Positions 32,934-45,387 are shown, counted from the first letter of the stretch. The stretch: 64,000 bases of DNA from Hyparrhenia diplandra (GCA_015847255.1 JADLZK010005495.1:248001-312000), one strand, 5' to 3'. The notes: generated by a model from the letters alone, not told the origin. Made by a program: numbers and translations.

Positions 32934-34297
32934 TGTTGACGTTTCTTAACGTATGCAAATAAATTTGCAAGCGCACGGAATTATCGTTGTAGCTTTCACC
33001 CGGAAGTATTCAGGGTATCGTATTTTCCACAGGGAACGGTTGCGCTCTAATCTTTGAACAGGGCCACCCTAGGATAACTATGGATAGTGAGGTATCTTTA
33101 TGGGCTTAGGTTTTCAGGCAGGGATTTCTAGGGCTTGTTATCTCCTTGCTTCGTGCACAGGCCAACGCCCAAGGCGGGCGGCTTAAGGCAATTAGCTCTA
33201 CGTCGGCGACCCGAACGTGGGGGTATTTCAAGGGACGGTCAAGGCTTGTCACGACCCGGCCGCCTACCCCCCTCAACCGTGGGATGCTTCGCAAAAGATA
33301 GGTGAACGCTAGCCCAAACACCACGTTTGCACTACCACCCATAACTCTTGGGTCGATCAAGGTTCCCCGGTCAAAGAGTTCCTTCTCCAAGAGTTACGAC
33401 CCGAAGGTACGACTATCGATCCCTCAAGTCTATAACAGCTAAGATAATATACTTGAAGAACAATAAGCCGAAAGATAATCACAAGCTTTCTTACCAAAGT
33501 GTAAGTAGCTTGTAGAGGTACAAGCGTGGCGGGTACCGACAAGTCCGGCACTCCGACCACCCGAGATCCGCGGCGCACCGGGAGGCACACCGGGACTCCA
33601 TGGAGAAGAGGCCAAGCCCTCTTCTACTCTTCCCTCTCTCACTCTCCACTAGAACTAAGAGGAAGAATCCTCTCTACTACATTGTGGATCTCCTTGTGTT
33701 GTATGTGGTAAAGGAAGAGCTCTACTAAGAAGAGGGAGAGCTCTTGCCTTGGAATGATTGTGTCAAATGAGGGAGAGAGGGGGGCTACTTATACACTTGG
33801 AGGAGGGGCCTAAGTGCTAAATTACACCAAAACCGACCTTGTACGCCTTCCTAATTAGACCAAACCGACCATCCCACGTCGGTAACCCCCAGAAGGCAGG
33901 TTAATGAACCGCCTCCCCGAGGCTGGGCCGAAACCGCCTCAGGGAGGGTGCGGCCGCACCTTGGGTCTTGTAGCGCACCCGGGGTTCGCAAAATTCAGGC
34001 TTCGGCAGGGGGTGGCGTTGTTGGGCCAGAAAAGTCTTGCTGGTGGTGTTTGCTCGGCCCAACTGGCGTTTTGGTCCATTTCCACCCTGGGCTTGAAGTA
34101 TTCGAAATGCGCTTTCCAGGGTTGCGTACTTTGGTCGTATTTCCACTGTTTTTTATTATAAATACTACAAAATACATTTCGGACACTACAAGTGGAAATA
34201 TATTAGTAATAAATGTATATGAGTATAAAAGGTATAGTTTCACTCCCTTTATGGTAGTAAGTTGACGGAAAAAAAATGTCGTTAGTGACCGTCAACA
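32934..34297 (-). repeat. 3' LTR of the Gypsy element
   Basis: On the plus strand it reads TGTTGACGTTTCTTAACG to GTGACCGTCAACA. Its interior is near-identical to 42455-43814 over long stretches, for example the segment with CTCTCACTCTCCACTAGAAC. The polypurine tract abuts its inner side. Confidence 0.88.
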
Positions 34298-37200
34298 AAC
34301 TCCCCAAGCTTACCCTTTTGCGGCCCCCTCGAGCAAAAGATAAGTACTTGGTTGTTGATCGGGAGTTGCTACTATGCCGATTACATTTCACAAGTGCCGG
34401 GTTTATAACACGATTTTCTACTATAGTTTGAATAAAATGGCACGTCTTTTTCTCACAAGCGTCATCGTTTGCGGGGCTTTTTAGCTGTCTCTCAAAGTCT
34501 TGGCGGTTGCCGATAGAACGGTTGTAATAGAAATACTATTCATTCATTCTTTTGATCAACCTTTTCATCCGGGATTATTTATTAGATTTTGTTTTTCGAG
34601 AAAGTATGGGCTTTATTACTACATATATATTTTTTGGAGAGGTGGGCTCTACTCGCCCTAGACTTTTGTCTTTTATTTCCTCTCTTTCTTTTTTTTTTTT
34701 TGAGATGTGGGCTCTACTCGCCCTCGGACACGTGTCTATTTTTTTCATCTCTTTTTTTTTTTTTTTAGCACAGCCCATATCTTTTGTCTTTTCTTCAAAT
34801 TAGATTCCCGGATGTTAAGTTTCTCTCTTGAATGAAATCATAGCAAATCTATTTGTACCATATCATATTTGGCAACAACTTAGACTGGATAGAGCTTATG
34901 CAACCCACATGAATCAGGTTTTTCAAGATGATTTTTAAGACTTAGCCACTAAACTCAAACTTTAGAGAAATTCAAGTTATAAACTAGGCACAGGCAAAAC
35001 ATAAGACAGAGCAACTATTCATCATTTCAACAAGGGACTAAAGCTAAACATTTCTATTGCTCATATGTATAGGAATGGAATTTCCCACCCCCTTTTTTTT
35101 TAGCATAACTCATCATTTTATAAGATAGAGAATATAATTAAAATGTGAGATACACGTTACCTTTCTTGGAGTCCTCCCCAAGCTAGCTCTTTACTTACCT
35201 TTCATGGTTGTGCTAGCTTGTGCGCCGCAATGATTTGAGTTGTGATTGGTCGTGTGGTTGGAGGCTCCTCCCAAGCTTGTCTTTTGATGTCATCATAAAA
35301 ACAGGACAAGGAACTTGGGGTTGAAAGGTTTATCTCCTCTTCTCTCATCTTTCCTCCTTCTCTTTTCTCCCCTTCTTATTATTATTGTAAGATGTGAGAG
35401 TGAGAGTTTTGCACAAACCACCGTTTGAAGAGGAAGGAGTTAATGGTAGTTGTTCGTCTCGTCCTTCTCCATCGTGAATTGCTCGGCGCTTGTGCATTTG
35501 TCTTTGGGGAGATCTCGGATGGGTGTAATTGAATGCTTGAGAGGTCTCCCCCACACTTATTCTTGTACTGCTTTTATTCAAACAAAACAAAACAAAAAAA
35601 AAACACACACATGGCTCTACCGCTTAAACATCGTGGAGTCCTTTATTATGAGAAAACTTTATTTTATTTTATTTTATTTTATTTTTATTTGTTCACGCTC
35701 ATAAAAGAGGCAAGTGTGAGCAAAGCCTTGATTCATCTCCAAAATAAGATACTTCAAAATATCATGACAACAAAAAACTCTAAGTTCATTAACCTAGCTC
35801 GACACCAAGTCAAAGTTCGATTAAAGGAGATCTTTTTAACCTAAGCACCACGCTCAATTTAAAAGACCTATGGATGTACCTATAGAATACACCCAAACTC
35901 AAAGCATGTGTCAATCAAGGGAAGCATGGAATTTTACCGTAATGGAGACAAAAACGCAGTGATGAGATTTTAGTGAACAATTATTTTCTTTGCATACCCG
36001 GATATACTTACCGGCAACTTTAATGGATGAAACATCGAAGTTGTTCTTTGCGGTGTGCATGATGGCTTTGTCCAGGTGTATCTCAAGGCTAGGCCGGGCA
36101 TACACATGACGTGTGTGCGGGCCATGGGCCTTGATGATAGCAAAGAAAGAATGAGAGGCGAGCCCTTCTTGCTTGTTAAAGTAAGGAAGGGTCGAGTCGG
36201 CAGCACTTTTAGTATATTTCTTGACCATGTAGGGCCAACCTACTCCTCCCTCTCTTATTATTTTTTTTTTTTCTATTCTATTTTTTTTTCTTTTCAACAA
36301 CATTCTTATATATTTTTTTTTACTTTACTCTTTTTTTTTTTTTTCTCTCTCTCCTTTTTTTTCACTTTCTCTCTTCTTCTCTCTCTCTTTTTTTACTCTT
36401 TTTTTTTTTTTTTAGCAAGGCGGGGCTAACATCATTTTTTATTTACCCTCATTTTTTTGTATGATCCCTTGGTGGATGGAACTTGGGATTGTCACCATCT
36501 TCCCTCACACTTAGACTTTTGTGTAAAAAGTCAAGTGTGCAAGGTCCAGTCTCCTCTTGAGCATGTTCCATCACCCTTGAACATCATAACTTTTTTTTTT
36601 TTTTTTGATGATGTAGCCCCTCATGTTCTCAAGCGCCGCATGCCTCTTTGTTCTTCTTAATCGATCTCCACCGAAATGGTTAGCGACAAGAATACCCGAA
36701 GGTGCATACTAACTTGATAACATGTTCTTGCTTTTATTAATAAGAAGAGAGAAAGACTTTTTTGTGCTTTTTTTTATGAGGAAATAAAAAAGAGATAAAA
36801 TAATAATTTTTTTTTAATGAGAGGATTTTTATAAATTTTTCTTTTTATGACAATAATAAGAAACACATAAACTTTTTATTTTTATTTTTATTTTTGATAG
36901 TCAAGGGGTATCTCCCTAAGATTGCTTGAGTTATGGTCATAAGCTTGACCGCGGGAAAACATCTTTGCGGTGATGGTGGTGAAGTTCCCGTTTTACCACT
37001 AAGAAGTTGGCATTACGCTCAAGCCGCAAGGTTAGCGTCATCATGCTACTACGAGATTTGCAACCATTCTCTTAAAAGTTTTACAAAAAGAACCGAGATG
37101 GTTGTGGTCTTCGTCGAAGCACTTTCGGCTAGAAGCAAGACAAACTCAAGAAGACCCAAAGGTGAGCATGTAGGAAGTCTCAATTGACAACTTGTTATGC

Positions 37201-37588
37201 CCAACAACATATTGGTCGCTTGGTCTCAAGAGTTGTCGCCGTGCATGTCCATAGCACATGAGGTTTTCTCCTCAAAAGATGTGTTATGAAGGGACTAACG
37301 TTGAATCTTGACTATTGTCGAGAACAACGTTTTGTTAGCCGTAGGGACATGACTTGTGTTCGGGTGAGAGCGGCAGGTGTTTCGTTTCACTAAGATGCGG
37401 AAGCAACTTGGGTGAAGTTTTAACGAGTTATGAACTTTGCCTCCTCGAGCGGGTTTTGGTTGGGAAGATGCTTCGCCTTTAGGATGTCTAGATGTGAGAG
37501 GTGGAAGCAATCTTTCCCAACTTCTCATCACGCCTCTCTCCTCTATGGGTTTTTTCGTGAAAAAGCTTTTTTCGAGAGGGTAGCCTAT
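34298..37588 (-). other. Internal non-coding region of the Gypsy element
   Basis: No pol domain was recognised. The region is AT-rich with long T and pyrimidine tracts (about 34690-34770, 36260-36415 and 36592-36606). Short frames across these tracts are simple-sequence translations. Confidence 0.6.
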
Positions 37589-40041
37589 TGTTGACATTTC
37601 TTAACGCAATCACAAAAGAATGGATTAAGACCCACTCTTAGGACGGCGCCCGAAATGTATAAGGGGATCTATCTAATAAGTTAGCTTGGATGTGGAGTTA
37701 ATCTCACATTCCAATAAAAGTCAGCCGCGAAGAGTTAATAAAGTTAGACGGTGTTAGTTATGGTGTGTGATTCGTAACATTATCTATGGTGGAGTTAATC
37801 TCACCAAGATAGGCACAAAAGCTATACCACACATTCTAGCATTGCCTACTTAAACTAGTCTGTCACCCTAGTTAACAACGCTAAGAAATGCACGAATGGT
37901 ATTCTTAGTATGACACTTGATTCTCTTGCAATTAATATGAATATGATATCCGCAGCGCCGCACGATAGAAACACCAATGTAGCACTTCACCGGGAGTAAG
38001 TCCAGGTATCGTATTTATATATTACCACAAGGAAGGGGTAGGTTATGGTAGATTGATTGAGGTCACTTGCAGTGGTGTAAAGTAGAATAACCATATGTAG
38101 TCTAACTACTTTGAACAGGGGTAAGTCACATAAAGATAATAAAGATAAATGATAAGTGCCAAGTCAAAGATCTCGTATGCCACTAGAATCGTCATAAAAG
38201 GCAAATAGATGGTATAGGTAGAATAGATAGAATATTCCTATGTTACTCCTACTTATATGTCAATGCATACTAAGATTAGTGCAATACACCTAGCAATCAT
38301 GGCAGGAAAGCAATATATCTACACATGGTGAACATTACTAAGGAAGATTAGGAACGAAACCAATCTACCATAGTAATAAAGCTCAACTAGCCCTACATTC
38401 GGGGGGTGGACTCCAAAGGACTCAATGGGAGTGTCACATCCACGATCTACCACACGTCCCAGAATATAGGGTGATGTCGCAGTAAAGCGTTGTCACACCC
38501 CGCCCTCCAAAGCCGCACCGCACGACCCTTCCGAGGGCGCGCACGCCGCACACATAGCACCTTGCTTACACTTTCGCCCTCGCTTCGTGTAAAAGGGTTA
38601 ACCCTAAGGTGATATGGCTGGATGGCAAAGGCATATAAGTTGGCTCCACCCTTGCTCAACTAGCAAGGTGGTACTAAACATGTGCGTGCAAAGCACTCAT
38701 AGGCCCCTACTAGGGCCGCATCCTTATTGGGCGGGTGTTACATACACCCCCCTCAAAGGACTCGGACGTCCTCGTCGGCGCCAACTTAACCAGGACCTCC
38801 CCTCTTGGCACACGCGACCGTGCGCCTGTGGTCGCACATGTGCCATGCCGTGCACTCCGCAGAGCCTACACGCCGCAATGAACCTCCATGTCCGCATAGC
38901 CGCCCGCCCGCCGCCTCGCGGGTCGCGCGAAGGTCGGCTCGATACCACTTGTGACACCCCGCCCTCCAAAGCCGCACCGCACAACCCTTCCAAGGGGCAC
39001 GCGACGCGCATGGATAGCACCTTGCTTACACTTTTCGCCCTCGCCGTGTAAAAGGGTTAACCCCGAAGGTGATATGGCCGGATGGCAAAGGCTTATAAGT
39101 TGGCTCCACCCTTGCTCAACTAGCAAGGTGATACTAAACATGCGCCAAGAAGACTCATAGGCCCCTACCGGGCCGCGCATCCTTATTGGGCCGGGTGTTA
39201 CAAACGTTGTATAAACACCACGTTTACACATTGTTGACCACTCACCCAAGGTACCATTAAGTGAGCGCTTATACGACTCCATGCTTGAATATAAAGACAA
39301 TCTAGCTATACTAAGCATATAATCATAATAAGCATAGAAGCATATAACTAAGAATATAATCATTAAATAGAATAAAGTCATGGCAATTGTATTCTAAACA
39401 AATACTTACAAATGAGATATAAGAGAGAAGCCACGTGAAGCTTCGCTCCCCGCTACTTCTTGACGATCGTGAATCCAAGACAATACTTGACTTCTTCTAG
39501 AGACTTGCCTAGATAGCTAATGCTCTAATATGGTGGAACTAGGGCTTGGGATCTTGACTTGATGACTTGGAGTTGGAATGAATTAGAATGAATTAGGGTT
39601 TCACCCGGGGGTCGGGGTCTTGTTATATAGCCCTAGGCGATGCACGCATGCCCTTGGATCAAACCGACCTTGATGGATGGACTAGATTGCTCCTCATAGG
39701 CGGCTTGAACCGACCTAGAATGGGAGGCCGATTGGGGGCCCACCAGGTGGCGCCTTTGGCTCGCCCGGTGGGTCCTACCTTCCTTCCCGGTGCTCTCACG
39801 GTCTCTTTCTGGAATGTTCTAGTGTAGGTTCCACGTTGGGTTACGCCACGGATACGTCTTTATGTCGTAGGGGCTTGCAAACTCTTGGATATTTTACGTT
39901 TTAATCCCCTCGAAAAATATATAAATCACCAAAACTAGTGGAATCATGTTAGTCAAGCCCCTATACTATGTTGTTATTCATTTTAAACCCTTATTTTCGT
40001 TTTAAAAGCCTCTATATTTTATGCTATAAGGTATACCAACA
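37589..40041 (-). mobile_element. Solo LTR nested in the Gypsy element
   Basis: It runs from TGTTGACATTTCTTAACGC to GGTATACCAACA, flanked by CCTAT on both sides (37584-37588 and 40042-40046). No internal region or second LTR is present, so it is a solo LTR left by recombination. Its termini resemble those of the host element, suggesting a related Gypsy family. A TRIM is nested at 38491-39202. Confidence 0.82.
38491..39202 (-). mobile_element. TRIM (miniature LTR retrotransposon)
   Basis: Two direct repeats of about 252 bp (38491-38742 and 38950-39202) start TGT(C/G)ACACCCCGCCCTCC and end GGGTGTTACA, with about 207 bp between. On the minus strand the 5' LTR is followed by TGGTATCGAGCC, an initiator-Met tRNA primer-binding site. 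A purine tract (TTTGAGGGGGGTGTA) precedes the 3' LTR. Flanks AGCGT and AACGT match at four of five positions. It has no coding capacity, as expected of TRIMs. Confidence 0.85.
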
Positions 40042-40119
40042 CCTATGAGAAGATTGAAACCAAGGATGGGATAGATATGGAAGTCTAAGCACCTCGGTTT
40101 ACAAGGTTCCATCAACATC

Positions 40120-42350
40120 CTTAATTCAATCGCGAACTCCGAAGGGCTAAACATTCCTTCCTTCGTGGTTCGGGAGAGGGCTCAACGGTCGGTTCCAATG
40201 GCGTATTTGGGAATGGCTGTTGACGTTTCTTAACGCACACGAGATAAATCCGCAAAGCGCACGGAATTGTCATTGTAGCTTTCACCCGAAGTATTGAGGT
40301 ATCGTATTTTCCACGTGTGAAGCGGTTGCGCTCTAATCTTTGAGCGGGGGCTACCCTAGGATAACTTATGGATAGTGAGGTATCTTTAATGGCTTAGGTT
40401 TGAGGCGGGGATTTTCGCTCTTGTTAAGAAGTTGCCCGGGCACCCGCCCACGCTCAAAAGAACGTGTCCCAGGCAATTAGCTCTCACGACGCGGCCCGAG
40501 CGTGGGGGATTTCAAGGGGACGGACAAGGCTTGTCACCGACCAAGCCGCCTACCCCCTCAACCGTGGGATGCACCGCTTAAAAGGTAGGAGGAGAACGCT
40601 AGCCCAAACACCACGTTTGCACTACCATCCACAACTCTTGGGTCGATCGAGGTTCCCCGGTCAAAGAGTTCCTTCTCCAAGAGTTACGACCGAAGGTACG
40701 ACTACCAATCCCGCAAGTCTATAACAGCTAAGAAAAATATACTTGAAGAACAATAAGCCAAAAAGATAATCACAAGCTTTTCTTACCAAAGTGTAAGTAG
40801 CTTGCAGAGGGCCTGCTTAAGCGGTACCGACAAGTCCCAAGACTCCGTCCTCCTAGGAACCGCGGAACACCGAGGGGCGATCCCGTGAGACTCCGTGCAG
40901 AGAGAACCAAGATCTCTCTAGCCTTTCCTCTCTCACTCTCCATTAGAAATTAGAGGGGAAGAAGAAGAAGAAGAAGAAGAAAAAGAAGAAGAAGAATAGA
41001 ACTCTCCCTCTCTATTACATTGTGGCTCCTCCTTGTGTTGTATGGAATTGATCTATTTGATCTATGTTGAATGAGGGGGAGAGGGCCTCCTTTATAGGTA
41101 GAGGAGAGGGGGCTCTTTGGAAAATTCTTCTCCCCACATGGAAAGAGCCAAAACCGTCATTGGACACCTTCCTTCTTTGCTTAAAACCGACTAGCGCACG
41201 CGTCGGTTTCACCGGTTTTGGAAGGTAACAAACCGCCTCACCGGAAGCTGGGCGCGAAACCGCCTCGGCCGCGGGGTGCGGCGCACCATTCAAGCTTGTA
41301 GCGCCACAAGCAGGCTCGGGGGTTCAGCCCGGCTTTGGTGAGGTGTAAAATCATTCGTCGATCGAAAAGTTGTAGGGTGGATTTGACCGCCGGCACTGGT
41401 TTTGACGTTTTCCTGCGATTCTTGTGCGGGCTTGCCATTTGCTCCTTTGGGCCTTTTTCTATTTATTGATTTTATTTCTTTTTCTTTGTCTTTTTGGCCC
41501 AAAGTGATCATCCATGAGTTTGTACCGCAAGTCTAAATAAACACCAAAACTTTGGAATATGTTAGTTGAAAATCCTATTTCTAGATTGTTTTGGTGTTGT
41601 GTTGACTCGGTATTTAATTAGTCGTTGGTTACCGTCAACAATGGCTCGACCGATGAGGGCTCCTCAATACTTGACATGCCATAAATGTGGAGGGGAAAAT
41701 GTTCTACAACGGAGAAGCAAGCTTCTCTAGGATGTGTTCAAGGGTTTTCCTATGTTCCGTTGTAGGTTTACGTGCAAACAACCCTCCAACGGTCATGTCA
41801 AGGCATAGGGCAGCATCTATCTATGTCAAGACCCAAAAAACATATGCAAAGGCACACTATCGGGTAATGACAAGTCTAGGCCAACATGTATAAACATTAT
41901 AAACCGCCTAGGCTGCACCTATGGACTCCTTCTCATCCTACTTGAGATCGAGGATTGTCCTTGGTAGGCATTGATGGGGAAGAATGCTAGACAAAAATTG
42001 TCTTTGAGTTCTTCTCAGTCCTCATTCAAAGTTCCTACAACAATAGTGTACTATTGTTTTGCTTTCCCTATGAGGGAGCCACGTAAAACAAATTCCACAT
42101 GAGAATTTGATTCTTGGATCATGCTAGGAATGCTGAGGCATGATCATAATTCCTCGAAATCACGTAAGTGGCAACATAGATTTTCAAAATGGTCACCGAG
42201 ATGGAGTGCCCGAACCAAAAGTTTTTTTTTTTTAAATTAGGGTGAGTTCATAGCCGGATAAAAATTTTGGTTTTGAAAAAGATTGTGGCTCTTGTGAACT
42301 CCCCATTGAAGCGTAAGGTTTTTGAAATGGAGTAGGCTTCATTTTGAAAA
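40120..42350 (-). pseudogene. Gypsy gag remnant, interrupted by a solo LTR
   Basis: Minus-strand pieces include LRGSLIGKAKQ and, after an in-frame stop, EELKDNFCLAFFPIN (about 42070-41965), the conserved gag motif of Athila/Tat elements. A Pro/Glu-rich spacer (EEPSSVEP, 41690-41641) follows. That spacer's frame resumes at 40217 (TPLEPTVEPSPEPRRKE) once the solo LTR at 40218-41640 and one copy of its target duplication are discounted. A TGA stands where the motif usually has Trp before EELKD. Confidence 0.6.
40218..41640 (-). mobile_element. Solo LTR inserted in the Gypsy gag region
   Basis: A 1423-bp LTR from TGTTGACGTTTCTTAACG to GGTTACCGTCAACA, flanked by ATGGC on both sides (40213-40217 and 41641-41645). 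It is clearly related to, but diverged from, the host element's own LTRs. A (GAA)n run occurs at about 40962-40996. Confidence 0.88.
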
Positions 42351-42454
42351 AGAAAAATAAATAACTATTTTTGTTTTTTAGATACAACACACGGGTGCTC
42401 TAGGCTCGAGAGAGAATTACGACAACCGATCCCCGGCAATGGCGCCGTAAAGCT

Positions 42455-43814
42455 TGTTGCGTTTCTTAACGTATGCAGATAAATCCGCTAAAGCGCACGG
42501 AATTGTCGTTGTAGCTTTCACCGGAAGTATTGAGGTATCGTATTTTCCACGAGGAACGGTTGCGCTCTAATCTTTGAATAGGGCCACCCTAGGATAACTA
42601 TGGATAGTGAGGTATCTTTATGGGCTTAGGTTTTCGTGCAGGGGATTTCTAGGGCTTGTTATCTCCCTTGCTTCGGCACCGCCAACGCCCAACCGGGCTG
42701 ACTTCAGGTAATTAGCTCTACGTCCACGCCCGAGCGTGGGGGGATTTCAAGGGGCGGTCAAGGCTTGTCACGACCCGGCCGCCTACCCCCTCAACCGTGG
42801 GATGCTTCGCATAAAAGATAGGTGAACGCTAGCCCAAACACTACGTTTGCACTACCACCCACAACTCTTGGGTCGATCAAGGTTCCCGGTCAAAGAGTTC
42901 CCTCTCCAAGAGTTATGACCAAGGTACGACTATCGATCCCGCAAGTCTATAACAGCTAAGATAATATACTTGAAGAACAATAAGCCAAAAGATAATCACA
43001 AGCTTTCTTACCAAAGTGTAAGTAGCTTATAGAGGTACAAGCGTGGGGTACCCGACAAGTCCGGCACTCCGACCACCCGAGAGATCCGCGACGCACTTAG
43101 GGAGGCACACCGGGACTCCATGGAGAAGAGGCCAAGCCCTCTTCTACTCTTCCCTCTCTCACTCTCCACTAGAACTAAGAGGAAGAATCCTCTCTACTAC
43201 ATTGTGGATCTCCTTGTGTTGTATGTGGTAAAGGAAGAGCTTTACTAAGAAGAGGGAGAGCTCTTACCTTGGAATGATTGTGTCAAATGAGGGAGAGAGG
43301 GGGGCTACTTATACACTTGGAGGAGGGGCCTAAGTGCTAAATTACACCAAAACCGACCTTGTACGCCTTCCTAATTAGACCAAACCGACCATCCCACGCC
43401 GGTAACCCCCGTATAAGCGGGTTAATCGAACCGCCCCGAGGCCGGGCCAAAACCGCCTCGGGGGAGGGTGCGGCGCGCACCTTGGGGTGCGCGCGCCCCC
43501 CAGGTTCGCAAAATTCAGGCTTCGGGGGTGGCTATTGGGCCCGAAAAGTCTGGCTGGGTGGTGTTTGCTCGGCCCAACTCTAGCGTTTTGGTCCATTTCT
43601 ACCCCGGGCTTGAAGTATACTCAAATGCGCTTTCAGGTTGCGTGACTTTGGTCGTATTTCCATGTTTTTTTATTATAAATACTACAAAATACATTTCGGA
43701 CACTACAAGTGGAAATATATTAGTAATAAATGTATATGAGTATAAAAGGTATAGTTTCACTCCTTTTATGGTAGTAAGTTGACGGGGAAAAAATATCGTT
43801 AGTGACCGTCAACA
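42455..43814 (-). repeat. 5' LTR of the Gypsy element
   Basis: This is the direct-repeat partner of 32934-34297. The Asp-type primer-binding site lies just outside its inner end at about 42428-42452. The inner end reads TGTTGCGTTTC instead of TGTTGACGTTTC. Confidence 0.88.
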
Positions 43815-43819
43815 CCTCC

Positions 43820-44420
43820 TCCACTATCACACACCCTAAGATTATGGGTAGCCACAGATGGTTCCCCTTTCTAAAGGTACTTTCATTTTTTGTTTATCTG
43901 ATTGTGTTTTTCTAGCTACCTGTCCATCTGTTTGCTTATGGACTTTGGATTCTTTCTATAGAATTGCATTGGTGCCATTGATGGCACACATGTGTTGGCA
44001 AGGGTGCCTAGACACATGTAGCAAGCTTTTTAGGGGTACGCACAATAATCCAACTCATAATGTCATGGTTGTTGTTAGCTTTTGATCTCAAGTTCACATT
44101 TGTTCTAGTTGGCTAGAGGGGGCAGCCCATGATGCACTAATTATGTTTGATGCCATTGAGATAAATGGGTTCACAATCCTCGCTGGGGTAATCGCATTAG
44201 TTAGTCAATCCACTTTTGTCCAATCCGCCAAGTACACACTTTCACAATACCGGCCCACCATTTGTAGGTCATTTCTACATGGTAGATGCTTTGGATATGC
44301 ATGCAGACTTGGCTTCTTGCCTCCACAGGGCCATTTGGCTTCAGACCTACCTTACCAAGAACTACTACATGTAGTTCTGTCCTTGCTTGGCAAGCTGACA
44401 AGGAGGGGGTTGATTGTTGA
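43820..44420 (+). pseudogene. PIF/Harbinger transposase, C-terminal half (split)
   Basis: Immediately beyond the CCTCC duplication the transposase resumes. It gives NCIGAIDGTHVLARVPRHM (about 43960-44015), THNVMVVVSF (about 44055-44085) and, after frame changes, YACRLGFLPP (about 44298-44327). GAIDGTH carries the second catalytic Asp of the DDE triad and GYxxRxGFLxP is the usual C-terminal motif. Several stops and frameshifts are present, so it was already dying or has decayed since. Confidence 0.78.
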
Positions 44421-45102
44421 CAAGTTATAGGTTCTCCACTTCTCTCTTCTTCGATATCCTCTTTTTTGGTTTTAGGGGTGGCTAGACAATGTGCATGGTA
44501 GATGGATGACCAGTACCTATCCTTTTGGGTTTAATTAGTGGAAAGGTGGCTAACTAAAGTAAGTTTATTTTGACTCACTTGAATGTGGGCTAAACTCTAC
44601 TTGTCCTACCTAATGTATTGTAATGCGGCCTCTATTGGCTAGCTGATGTGAACAGCGGTAACATTTGAAGTTCTAAGGCATTTCTGTTTTCCTCTCATTG
44701 CATGATTACTTTTTTGCTTTCATTTATGCTTGTGATGATAGTGTTTTCCTTTATGGCTATGATGAGATAAATGCCAAATTTATGATATTCTACTTGTGAG
44801 GTAGTGGGCATATGCTGAATTATTTCTCTATGAACCTTGTTGTCGTGATTGTCATCAAGCCATGGCCGACATCCATGCCCATTGCAACTGTTATCATCCA
44901 AAGATGACTTGATGGCTAGGCTGAATGTTAGCCATAGTTTCATGGCCTACATGAACTTTTGTTATCAGTTTGGCTGCCTAGATATGCTCCTTATGCTCCA
45001 AGTTGAAGATCAAATGAAATGGCAATGCATTCTAAGGCAAATCATTATTTTTGTTACTTGTTCTCATAATCTCATAACATCTTCTGTGTTCCAATGACAT
45101 AG
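44421..45102 (+). other. No gene recognised
   Basis: AT-rich sequence between the transposase remnant and the small RNase-H-N-terminal-like ORF. Probably still inside the Harbinger-type element. Confidence 0.4.
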
Positions 45103-45387
45103 ATGGCTTGGTATGTTGTCTATCGAGGCAAGGTACCTAGGGTGTATGAAACCTGGGCGCAATGCTGTGAACAGGTGAGTGGCTATCCAAATAATTATCA
45201 CAAAAAATTTACAACAAGAGAAGCTGTAGAGGCCTCCTATTTTCAGTTCATTGAAGGTGATGAACACCCACTGTTAGAGGATGCTCCTCATCTGATTGCT
45301 CCTGTTGGTGCACCTTGGTTGTTAATTGTTGCTGTTGTCCTATCCTTCCTGCTGGTGCTGATCATTCTGTTGATTTTGTTCGGTTGA
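45103..45387 (+). CDS. Small protein: RNase H1 hybrid-binding (viroplasmin-like) domain plus hydrophobic tail
   Basis: A 94-residue intact frame starts at ATG 45103. Residues 2-50 (MAWYVVYRGKVPRVYETWAQ, CCEQVSGYPNNYHKKFTT) match the RNase H1 N-terminal hybrid-binding fold, Pfam Caulimo_VI-like, which binds RNA/DNA hybrids. No catalytic RNase H follows. Residues about 70-94 (APWLLIVAVVLSFLLVLIIL) form a strongly hydrophobic C-terminal segment that could act as a tail anchor. It lies downstream of the Harbinger transposase fragments and upstream of a Harbinger-like end (AATCAAACACGCCC, to 45836), so it may be an accessory ORF of that element or a captured host fragment. Confidence 0.6.
   Translation: MAWYVVYRGKVPRVYETWAQCCEQVSGYPNNYHKKFTTREAVEASYFQFIEGDEHPLLEDAPHLIAPVGAPWLLIVAVVLSFLLVLIILLILFG

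Larger units (their letters stand above)
32934..43814 (-). mobile_element. Gypsy LTR retrotransposon (Athila/Tat-like), non-autonomous
   Basis: LTRs lie at 32934-34297 and 42455-43814 (about 1.36 kb each), flanked by the 5-bp duplication CCTCC (32929-32933 and 43815-43819). The minus strand is the sense strand. Next to the 42455 LTR, on the minus strand, GGCGCCATTGCCGGGGAT matches an Asp-tRNA primer-binding site. Next to the 34297 LTR, on the minus strand, AAGCTTGGGGAGTTT is a polypurine tract. Only gag fragments were found; there is no protease, RT or integrase, so it would rely on a helper. The interior holds two nested solo LTRs, one of which contains a TRIM. Confidence 0.9.

Noticed and set aside
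36055..36429. Phe/Ser-rich frame that looks like membrane segments
   Set aside because: It is encoded by a pyrimidine tract in the non-coding interior of the Gypsy element.
38491..39202. Possible satellite or CRISPR-like repeat pair
   Set aside because: There are only two copies, with a PBS, PPT and near TSD; a TRIM explains everything.
41238..41511. Small minus frames near 41.3 kb
   Set aside because: They lie within a solo LTR and have no similarity to known proteins.
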